A stretch of DNA of 9,198 bases, taken from positions 1 to 9,198 of the forward strand of contig CANHTV010000120.1 of NCBI GenBank assembly GCA_947463285.1, written 5' to 3'. Shown here piece by piece: positions 1-6,509 of the stretch (within the stretch, counting starts at the first letter, position 1; each line of letters starts with the position of its first letter). The notes below the pieces were generated by a model, which did not search any database, was not told the DNA's origin, and saw only the letters and a program-made list of their open reading frames with translations. The position numbers and the translations under genes are program-made. This stretch comes from Verrucomicrobiaceae bacterium. Its GTDB lineage: Bacteria; Verrucomicrobiota; Verrucomicrobiia; Verrucomicrobiales; Verrucomicrobiaceae.

Positions 1-2960
1 GCTACCTTCGGTGACCCAGGTGTTGCCACTGGTAGGCTGGGTTTCATTGCTGCGGATGGAGCCGCCGCTTGCCACGATGATCAGGTTTTCATTCCGGCGA
101 TGGTTATCCGTGATGTAATTGATGATCGGATTGTTCACCGCCTTGAAGCCATCATAGGTCCAGCCTGTGAGTCCGGCATAGGCGGAGTCTGAGCCTAGGT
201 TGCGGGCGGTCACACTGACGTTATAAACTTCACGACCTTCATTGATCATGTCACCAATGGCCGTGACGTTGAAGGACTGCGGTGTGCTCCAGTTCGCTGT
301 GGTGAAGGTCAGCGAGGCTGGCACGGTGGCCTCAGCCGTGTTGCTGGAAACCAGATCCACGATCACACTCGAGGCAGGTGCCTTCGTCAGAACCACTGTG
401 ATGTTATCCGTGCCAGCTTCCGTGGGCTGCGTATTGCCATTGCTTTCAAATAAAGCGATACCGTTCGCATCGTTGTCGCGCACGGGGATATTCATCGGGG
501 TGTTGCGCGGATTACTAAAGAAGGGATCCGTGCTGGTGATGACGAAACGCAGAAGGCTGTTATGCAGTGCACTCTCTGACACAGCATCGTCCACCGCTGT
601 AACCGTGACCGTCTGATTGGTGCCGCTGTTGCCGCTGGTGAAAGTCAGCGTGGAAGGGGAAACCGTGACCTGACCATCGGTAACGAGTGTCACGGTCACA
701 TTCGCGGTCGGTGTGCGGGCGAGGTTCACCGTGAAGGTATCGGAAGCGCGCACCAGTGTGTCATTGCTATTCCCCACGGCTCCACCTTCAGCCACGGTGG
801 TCCAGCCATTGCTGTGACCGAGATTGAGCGGCGTAAAGTCGTTGTCGATGACCGTGGCGGCAATGGACTTGCTCTTCACACCATCGTAGGTGATATCATC
901 GGAATCCACGACCACACCGATGTTGGTGAGTGTATCAGTCTCCACTGAAGTGTCATTGATGGCGGATACCGTTACGGTCTGGGCAGTGTTCCAGTTCGCT
1001 GAGGTAAAGGTGAGCGACAACGGGGAAACCAGGGCCTGACCGCTGGCAGTCAGATTGACAGTCACATTAGCCGACGGCTGCTGACGCAGAGAAATGTCCA
1101 CCGTATCAGTGGCACCGCCTTCCACCACTGTGGTGTCGCCACCACTGGCGACGATGTTCAGACCCGCATTGTCATTGTCCAAAATGGTGACGCCGATAGC
1201 GCTGTGTGTCACACTCCAGTAGTTGTTGTAGCCCGTGTCAGCGACATTGGCGGAGGTGGCCGTCGCGACGATGGCCGCATTGCCCGAGAAGGGTGGGGTG
1301 AAACTAATCGTAGGAGCCGAGGTGTAGCCAGTGCCTGGAGCCGTGATGGTCACGCCTGTGATGCGTCCATCTGCCGAGAGGACAGGTACTCCAGCCGCGC
1401 CCGAACCGCCACCGCCACTGAAGCTGACAATCGGCGGCACGGTGTAACCTGCGCCTTGATTGGTCATGGTGGCTCCAGTTACAGCACCACCGGAGAATGT
1501 CCCCGTGCCTGATGCCACAGTCGGTATCGCATTCGGTGTAAGCGGCATCATGCGGCCCTCATTCAAATGGTCATCCAGTGCGCTGACGGTGACGGTCTGG
1601 GCCGCATTCCAGAGCGTTTCTCCGGGCCCAGGCGTGCCGCCCGTGGGATGGAAGACAAGGTTTGTAGGCGTGCAGCGGACGAAATTGGACCCTAGGTTCA
1701 CCGTCACCGGTGACGTTGGGTTCACACGCAGCATCACGGTGAAAGTATCCGTAAAGCCGCCTTCCTGCACGAGGGTCTCGCCACCACTAGGAGTCATGAT
1801 GATGCGGTTGTCGTCGTCGTTGTGTTTCACCACGACTGGCTGCACAGGGTTGGCCGTGAGGTAGCCACCCAGATTGGCAGTGATATTCAGGATGGTGTTA
1901 TTGGTAGGGTTTTGATCAAAGGAGCCTTCGGCTGTGGTGTCAGCATTTCCGCGCACACGGACTTCCTGAGCGACGTTCCAGTTCCCAGTCGTGAACGTGC
2001 GAGTGACGGCCCCGCCAGCAGCGCCGTAGGTGGTGCCTCCCAAACTCGTATTGAGCTGCGCTTGGGTGTTTGATGGCGTGATGGTGACAGTGACGGTGGC
2101 GGTCGGCAGTTTGGTTAGAACGATGTTGAAGTTATCCACCACATTGGCAAGGACCGCAGTCTGCGTTGAACTTTCACCGACCACAGTATCCGCACCGACC
2201 TCGGTCACGAGGACATCGTAGCTGCTCGCGCCATCGTCATTGTCCACGACGCCGACCGGCAGAGTGGCAGTGAGACCGTTGTAGCTAGCGGCGGTGCTGC
2301 TGCTGGTCAGAGTGAGTGTGTCACTTCCTGAGCCTGGGGCTTCAGAGGTGGTGTCATTCGCTGCCGTGATGGTGAGGGTCTGCGCCGTGTTCCAGTTGGT
2401 ATCCGTGAAGGTCAGACTGGATGGCGAGAAGTTGATCTGGCTGCCCACGCTCGGCGTGACCGTGACACTTGAGCCCGCAGGAGGTGGAGCATGGAGGCGC
2501 ACGGTAACGGTGTCCGTCTTGCCACCTTCCTGCACCCAGGTGTTGAACGAGGTATGCTCAGCGCGGATGCCTTCATTCGGACTATCTGTATCTTGGAAAC
2601 CAATCGTCATCGGCTGCACAGGGATCTGGTCATACCCGGAGGCACCGCTGACGCTGAAACGCAGCAGGCTATTGTCCACATTGGTCAGCCAGTTGGTATT
2701 GCCACCTACGACGGTAATCGTTTTGGCACCAAAGTCCGTCGGCGTGAAGGTCACGGAATTCACAAACGTCGCTCCGCCATCAAGGGAGAGGCGCACCGCT
2801 GGAGTCGCGTTACCATTGTTCAAGAGGAAATCGGAAACGTTGTTATCCGAACCAGGCTGGGTGGACATGCCGGTCAGGTTGGACCATGTGTAAGCGTAGA
2901 ACATGTTCACCTTCGCCACGACGCTGGCTTCCGTATTGATCTGAAGTTCTGGGGCAAAGA
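1..2960 (-). repeat. Tandem Calx-beta-like repeat array (protein-level repeats in the DUF1800 gene)
   Basis: From about residue 1120 to the left edge the protein is built of seven degenerate repeats, each ending in an Asp-rich D-x-D or DND-type motif. These fall at residues 1244 (DTD), 1360 (DND), 1502 (DDD), 1715 (DND), 1826 (DND), 1949 (DND) and 2072 (DNH). An eighth repeat begins at the edge (VTEGS). Within a repeat the order is E-G-G-x-T-D-T, a VTV strand, S-P-x-S-L-T-F-T, N-W-N-T-A-Q-T-V-T-V, then N/D-D....E. Spacing is 116, 142, 213, 111, 123 and 123 residues; the long third interval contains the GxGY insert. Acidic turns are where Calx-beta domains bind calcium. The DNA copies are diverged, but recurring traces such as ccagttcgctg near 290 and 990 are visible. 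Confidence 0.85.
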
Positions 2961-5900
2961 GGCCCGCCTCAGCCATCGGTCCAGGGACCACATAATCAGG
3001 CAGGAACCAGTTGAAGACGGATGGTGCGCGCTGCGGACTTTGACCGATATTTCCCGTCAGATCGCCGAAGCGGTAGCGGAAGGGACCGGTGGCCCAGCCA
3101 ACTGGCAGCGAGGGCGGATTGAGATTGTCCGTGGAGAACTTGTCATATTCAGAAACTGGGTAAGCTGAAGGCATGGGAGTATCAGAGCCGGACATGTTCG
3201 GCGTGCGGTCACGCAAGATCGAGACCGGGGCACCAGAGAAGGCACGCAGTGTGCGCAGCATCTGAGCGAAGGCGACCAGCGGCTCCTTGACCTTGCCGTG
3301 TGAGATGGAGCTGTCCGCATGCTGGAGAGAGCGTGCCTCATAGTCGAGCAGGATCGCTTTCAAAACCGCACCTAGATTACCATTCGTATCCCGGTAAGCC
3401 TGCTGCACGCGGTAGATGTAACCGGTGGATGGATTTGAGGTTACCAAGCGCTGGATGAGCCAGCGGGAAATGTTCACTGGAGTGTTGGTGTGACCTGGGC
3501 TGGCTGAGGTGCCCAGGCCATAACTCGACTGAGCAGGATCACCGGCAAGGGCGTTATGCGCCTCGGTCAGGTCAGCGTCTGCCAACGTATTGCAGGTGCG
3601 GTCATTAGCTCCACGCCCGAGGGCCGGCAGCGTGCGCATGGGGATGTCATACTGCCCGTGTTTACCGGCGAGAAGACGCTTGGAAACTCCTGCCACAGGT
3701 GTGCCATCCTCAGGGTCAATGTATGGATTGAAGTCATGGTAATAGATGCTGCCGTTCACGGTGGGTGTGGCATCACTGATGCGTCCGATCACTTTCATCG
3801 GATGGATCCACGGGGCGGCCCAGAAGAGATGGTCATCTTGACGGCCAAACCAAACATTGTTATTGGTGGAGAAGTTCGCCGCCGTGACGGAGTCGTTGTA
3901 GTTTTGGATGACCAGACTACCTGCGCGATTGTTGGAACTGTTGTTGAAGACGAGATTCGTCCCATTCCATGATGAGGTGTAGCTGACGGCATGGCGTGCT
4001 CCGTGTGAGAAACCCGTCATCACGCGGGCCAGCTCCGTGATATCCCGCTGATCATAGGTCGGGATCGGCAGGCCCGCTGCATCCAGCACCAGACTGCCGT
4101 CAGGATGGCGCAAAACCAGACCGATGGTGAAGAGCTGCATGATCTCACGAGCATAGTTTTCGTCTGGGCTGACAATGATCCCGCCGCCAGCATCATAGGC
4201 CGCGCGATTCGATATGTGGGATAGGTAATTCCCCATCATAGGGCTGTAGGTCACCTTCTCCAAAAGCGTGCGATACTTGCCAAAGGCACCCTCGGCCATC
4301 ATGTCCCAGTAATGGGCGCAGCCGTAGTGGCGATCCAACGTCGTCTGATCCGCTTCTGAGATGATGAGGATTTCACTCAGTGCCTGGGTGAATCTCTGCC
4401 GCACCTGATCCTTACCCTGGAGCATGATGGTCCACCATTCACGGCGCCGGTTCGGGCCGGATTGCGGGTAGTTGTTTGCGGCAAAGTTATTGTCTGCCGT
4501 CGTGCTCACAATGGGATTCCCAGCCGCATCATAGGTCACCGCATAGCGAGTACCGTTAATGCTTGGATCATTCGAGAAAGTGTAGGGTTTGTTTCCACGC
4601 AGCTCGAATTCCTCATTGTCTGCCGCCATCACCAGTGTGCGGAAATTCACCGTCGGAGTCAGCGCCTGATTCATCTGATCATCCAGCCAGTCAGACAGGC
4701 CCTGAAGGTAGGCGGCTGTTCTCTGCTGGGCCGTTGGGCTGGCACCGAGTACGCTGATGCGTGTATCCACCTTCGCACGGATCGCTGCATACATCGCCTG
4801 CGTGCCGCCCCAGGTTGACTGGGACATGAAGCGCCAGATGTCACGCTCGATCTCCGCATCAGCCAACGTCTGGAACGCTGCCGACCCCGGCGCTGGTTCA
4901 TCTTGTGGCTCGGTAAAGTTCGTCGTACCGTTTGCTTTGTTAAAATAGCCGAACAGCTCCTTCTCGGGGTGCTCCGCCGTGGTGATCGCACAACCGATGC
5001 CTCCGCTAGCCAACGTGGCGAGGAAAGCCTGATCCGTGAATAACTGGCCAGGTTTATAAACCACATCATAGCCGAAACCCGACACCTGTCCGCGCGGCAG
5101 CGCAGGAGCTAGGTCATTATTGGGGCCATAGCGAATGTAGGCCGTGTTTTGCTCCGAACTCAGGTTATTGAACGTCACAGAGATGGCGGCGTTAGTATTG
5201 TCTCCATTCACCAGCGCCGTTGCGTAACCGCTGGCCGTGCTAGAGACCCCGGCCTCTCGCCCCAAGTAAGCGACGTAGAGCTGATTATTGTTCGGGTTGT
5301 TGGGATCAGCGTCACAAATGCAGACCGTCGCGCTGGGTCCAGCCTGACCACCGGCCCCTGGGAGATTGAATGTCACCTCCAGATACTCAGGTACTTCCTC
5401 TGTAGCATCCTGGGCCGGAGTCACATTCACTGCATAGCCAGGACTTCCTGCCGCAGCCGCGTTCGCTGGGATAGTGATAGTGCCCAAGGCCGAATAGTCC
5501 GCAGGATCTGCGTTCGACTTCGTGGCGGCAGGCGCGCCACCAACTCCGGTCAAAACGATCCCAGGCAGAGGCATCACAGGCACCTCACTGCCGAGTCCTG
5601 AAGCCGGGGGCCATGTACGCACCAGACTAATCTGCGCAGGCACCGGCACAGCACCCGCACCCAGAGACTTGTCATTACGCTCATAGCCATTTGCCGTCGT
5701 CGTGGTCGCCGTCAGAGACAGCATCGAATGAAGTGTATCAGCGTAGTTGTAGCCAGAGCCTGAGTTCTCAGCCAAAGCAGCATTGGAGCCCAGCTTTCCT
5801 TCAGCCCAGTCACTCACGCCGTCACCGTCAGCATCATTTTCTTCCACTTTGACCTTATAAAACTTCGTCAGAGGTCCCACTGGCTTTGTCACTGAGAGGG

Positions 5901-6321
5901 TCAGTGAAGTGGTGCTGGCGACCACGGAGGAGCCTGCCACATCCGTATAGCTGCCTGTTGGCGTGTCGCACTGTTGGATCGTATACTTTTTACCCATTTC
6001 GGCATCAATACTGAAGACGACATTGCCCGCCGAAATGGCCATGTTGCCGACTTTAATGCAGTCGCCAGGATTACGGGGATCGGAACCTGCCACCGACTCG
6101 ACGAAGTTTGAGCAGCCATCATGATCTTCGTCGCCATCAGCTGACAAACCCCAGGCGTTGTAAACCGACTGCCACACATCACACAGGGTATCAGGAGCAC
6201 CTGCTCCGGGACCGCTGCTATAAAAGTCGGTGGTCGCAGAGACACTGCTGAATGCCGCAAAGATCAGAACCAAAGCGAGGCCTGAAGACGAGAATAGATA
6301 AGAAAGATGGGCGCGCATCAT
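1..6321 (-). CDS. Giant exported DUF1800 protein with CHRD-like and Calx-beta domains (C-terminus cut by left edge)
   Basis: I translated the minus strand from 6321 to 1: 2107 codons without a stop, continuing past the edge. The start is a double ATG (6321 and 6318) directly before a Sec signal peptide; no clear Shine-Dalgarno precedes it. Domain order by residue: signal peptide 1-29; Asp-rich TSP3/EF-like motif 62-70 (DGDEDHDG); small beta domain about 85-155; second Asp-rich motif 163-171 (DADGDGVSD); divergent Calx-beta about 231-340; CHRD-like about 347-460; DUF1800 about 475-1112; Calx-beta-like repeats from about 1120 to the edge. DUF1800 (PF08811) has no established biochemical role; its genes often neighbour DUF1501 genes, which I would expect to the left. 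Calx-beta, CHRD and TSP3 modules are extracellular, often calcium-binding, so a secreted or surface location is likely. The frame is intact throughout, with no frameshift. The DUF1800 identity is secure; the function is unknown. Confidence 0.93.
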   Translation of the reverse strand, partial: MMRAHLSYLFSSSGLALVLIFAAFSSVSATTDFYSSGPGAGAPDTLCDVWQSVYNAWGLSADGDEDHDGCSNFVESVAGSDPRNPGDCIKVGNMAISAGNVVFSIDAEMGKKYTIQQCDTPTGSYTDVAGSSVVASTTSLTLSVTKPVGPLTKFYKVKVEENDADGDGVSDWAEGKLGSNAALAENSGSGYNYADTLHSMLSLTATTTTANGYERNDKSLGAGAVPVPAQISLVRTWPPASGLGSEVPVMPLPGIVLTGVGGAPAATKSNADPADYSALGTITIPANAAAAGSPGYAVNVTPAQDATEEVPEYLEVTFNLPGAGGQAGPSATVCICDADPNNPNNNQLYVAYLGREAGVSSTASGYATALVNGDNTNAAISVTFNNLSSEQNTAYIRYGPNNDLAPALPRGQVSGFGYDVVYKPGQLFTDQAFLATLASGGIGCAITTAEHPEKELFGYFNKANGTTNFTEPQDEPAPGSAAFQTLADAEIERDIWRFMSQSTWGGTQAMYAAIRAKVDTRISVLGASPTAQQRTAAYLQGLSDWLDDQMNQALTPTVNFRTLVMAADNEEFELRGNKPYTFSNDPSINGTRYAVTYDAAGNPIVSTTADNNFAANNYPQSGPNRRREWWTIMLQGKDQVRQRFTQALSEILIISEADQTTLDRHYGCAHYWDMMAEGAFGKYRTLLEKVTYSPMMGNYLSHISNRAAYDAGGGIIVSPDENYAREIMQLFTIGLVLRHPDGSLVLDAAGLPIPTYDQRDITELARVMTGFSHGARHAVSYTSSWNGTNLVFNNSSNNRAGSLVIQNYNDSVTAANFSTNNNVWFGRQDDHLFWAAPWIHPMKVIGRISDATPTVNGSIYYHDFNPYIDPEDGTPVAGVSKRLLAGKHGQYDIPMRTLPALGRGANDRTCNTLADADLTEAHNALAGDPAQSSYGLGTSASPGHTNTPVNISRWLIQRLVTSNPSTGYIYRVQQAYRDTNGNLGAVLKAILLDYEARSLQHADSSISHGKVKEPLVAFAQMLRTLRAFSGAPVSILRDRTPNMSGSDTPMPSAYPVSEYDKFSTDNLNPPSLPVGWATGPFRYRFGDLTGNIGQSPQRAPSVFNWFLPDYVVPGPMAEAGLFAPELQINTEASVVAKVNMFYAYTWSNLTGMSTQPGSDNNVSDFLLNNGNATPAVRLSLDGGATFVNSVTFTPTDFGAKTITVVGGNTNWLTNVDNSLLRFSVSGASGYDQIPVQPMTIGFQDTDSPNEGIRAEHTSFNTWVQEGGKTDTVTVRLHAPPPAGSSVTVTPSVGSQINFSPSSLTFTDTNWNTAQTLTITAANDTTSEAPGSGSDTLTLTSSSTAASYNGLTATLPVGVVDNDDGASSYDVLVTEVGADTVVGESSTQTAVLANVVDNFNIVLTKLPTATVTVTITPSNTQAQLNTSLGGTTYGAAGGAVTRTFTTGNWNVAQEVRVRGNADTTAEGSFDQNPTNNTILNITANLGGYLTANPVQPVVVKHNDDDNRIIMTPSGGETLVQEGGFTDTFTVMLRVNPTSPVTVNLGSNFVRCTPTNLVFHPTGGTPGPGETLWNAAQTVTVSALDDHLNEGRMMPLTPNAIPTVASGTGTFSGGAVTGATMTNQGAGYTVPPIVSFSGGGGSGAAGVPVLSADGRITGVTITAPGTGYTSAPTISFTPPFSGNAAIVATATSANVADTGYNNYWSVTHSAIGVTILDNDNAGLNIVASGGDTTVVEGGATDTVDISLRQQPSANVTVNLTASGQALVSPLSLTFTSANWNTAQTVTVSAINDTSVETDTLTNIGVVVDSDDITYDGVKSKSIAATVIDNDFTPLNLGHSNGWTTVAEGGAVGNSNDTLVRASDTFTVNLARTPTANVTVTLVTDGQVTVSPSTLTFTSGNSGTNQTVTVTAVDDAVSESALHNSLLRFVITSTDPFFSNPRNTPMNIPVRDNDANGIALFESNGNTQPTEAGTDNITVVLTKAPASSVIVDLVSSNTAEATVPASLTFTTANWSTPQSFNVTAIGDMINEGREVYNVSVTARNLGSDSAYAGLTGWTYDGFKAVNNPIINYITDNHRRNENLIIVASGGSIRSNETQPTSGNTWVTEGS
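1255..1530 (-). repeat. Glycine-rich GxGY repeat insert inside a Calx-beta repeat
   Basis: Residues about 1598-1689 interrupt the fourth C-terminal Calx-beta-like repeat, between its NEGR segment and its closing strand and DND motif (1715). The insert holds two copies of a unit, G-x-G-Y-T-x-x-P-x-I-S/V-F, starting at residues 1623 and 1663, exactly 40 residues apart. Between them lie a poly-Gly run (FSGGGGSGAAG) and a D-G-R-I-T-G-V-T-I-T strand. Half copies flank it: GGAVTGATMTNQ before the first unit and a G-N-A-A-I-V-A-T tail after the second. Units of this kind recur in large bacterial surface proteins and phage tail proteins, probably as small beta folds; the function here is unknown. Confidence 0.7.
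2986..4899 (-). other. DUF1800 domain (enlarged)
   Basis: Residues about 475-1112 carry the family landmarks in order: RRREWW at 625-630 followed by a helix typical of the 'W....l......R.k...f..' segment; TLLEKVTYSPMMGNYL, the counterpart of 'll..it.dPaMl.yLd'; the signature PDENYAREIMQLFTIGL from residue 719 (family consensus pNENyARELlELFtLGv); DITELARVMTGFS ending at 772; a YYHD motif with H862-D863; ISRWLIQRLV near 946, where the family has 'ia.kL...fv'; an 'L..aY..tnGnl..vlkaill..ear' helix; a K-V-K-E-P segment; and FNWFLPDY at 1103-1110. The domain spans about 640 residues, longer than the roughly 450 usual for the family, mainly from extra sequence between the MTGFS and HD motifs. Confidence 0.88.
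4942..5283 (-). other. CHRD-like domain within the DUF1800 protein
   Basis: Residues 347-460 follow the CHRD (chordin-type) pattern: an opening strand LYVAYL, a central SGYATALVNGDNTNAAISV strand pair, the NLSSEQNTAYIRYG segment in the place of the usual 'L.s.taaHIH.G' motif, and a closing TTAEHPEKELFGYF that resembles the usual 'hT..hP.GEIrG.f'. The canonical histidine pair of the central motif is replaced by Y-I-R-Y. CHRD domains are extracellular beta modules of uncertain function. The call rests on pattern resemblance only and needs a profile search. Confidence 0.6.
6235..6321 (-). other. Sec signal peptide of the DUF1800 protein
   Basis: Residues 1-29 have a short basic n-region (R3, H5), a hydrophobic core at residues 14-24 (GLALVLIFAAF) and a small-residue cleavage motif V-S-A at 27-29, so cleavage is predicted after A29. 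There is no twin-arginine motif and no lipobox cysteine at the cleavage site, so export by Sec and release from the membrane by signal peptidase I is the natural reading. This comes from visual inspection, not a predictor. Confidence 0.8.
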
Positions 6322-6392
6322 CGTGGTCGGTTGGTTGAAATCTTACAGACAACACCGCAGGGCAATGGCGGTCTCATCTGTAGTAATTTGTA

Positions 6393-6422
6393 ACTCTACC
6401 AAATTAAGTGCCTCTGCGTCAA
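6393..6422 (-). promoter_or_regulatory. Candidate sigma70-type promoter for the DUF1800 gene
   Basis: On the minus strand TTGACG (6422-6417) matches the -35 consensus at five of six positions. It is followed after 18 bases by TAGAGT (6398-6393), a four-of-six match to TATAAT. Transcription would begin near 6386, giving a leader of about 65 bases before the ATG at 6321. The housekeeping sigma consensus is assumed to apply in this organism. Confidence 0.4.
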
Positions 6423-6473
6423 GAGTCTGTCTCACCGGTAGCTAAATTTTTAAAAAACGTCAATATATAGCTG

Positions 6474-6501
6474 TTGTGGTAAATATAAGTAAATGTAAAA
6501 T
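6474..6501 (+). promoter_or_regulatory. Weak candidate promoter for the carbamoyltransferase operon
   Basis: TTGTGG (6474-6479), a 16-base spacer and TAAAAT (6496-6501) resemble a sigma70 promoter. If real, transcription would start at about 6508-6510, on or beside the ATG at 6510, making the mRNA nearly leaderless. That agrees with the absence of a Shine-Dalgarno sequence. Other AT-rich hexamers nearby, such as TATATA around 6465, are alternatives, so this placement is tentative. Confidence 0.25.
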
Positions 6502-6509
6502 GCCCGACT

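Larger units (their letters stand above)
6322..6509. promoter_or_regulatory. Divergent intergenic region between the DUF1800 gene and the carbamoyltransferase operon
   Basis: These 188 bases separate two divergently read starts and must hold the promoters of both units. The right half (about 6440-6505) is strikingly AT-rich compared with the surrounding GC-rich coding sequence, including aaatttttaaaaaa and caatatatag. I see no convincing inverted repeat for a regulator, no riboswitch and no terminator stem-loop. There is no tRNA or small ORF worth calling. Confidence 0.7.

Noticed and set aside
1800..1830. Short gtcgtcgtcgtt run as a microsatellite
   Set aside because: It encodes the acidic D-D-D end of a Calx-beta-like repeat in frame and is too short to call a separate repeat.
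2294..3168. Plus-strand ORFs of 199 and 225 codons in the left region
   Set aside because: Both are antisense to the continuous minus-strand frame that encodes Calx-beta and DUF1800 sequence; neither translation resembles a protein family.
5901..6260. Minus-strand ORF of 119 codons near the start of the giant gene
   Set aside because: It is in a different frame from the signal peptide and TSP3-like motifs of the real gene and overlaps them completely.
6435..6463. Second TTGACG on the minus strand (6463-6458) as a promoter -35 box
   Set aside because: At 17 bases spacing the -10 position reads TACCGG, a poor match, so the downstream pair at 6422-6393 is preferred.
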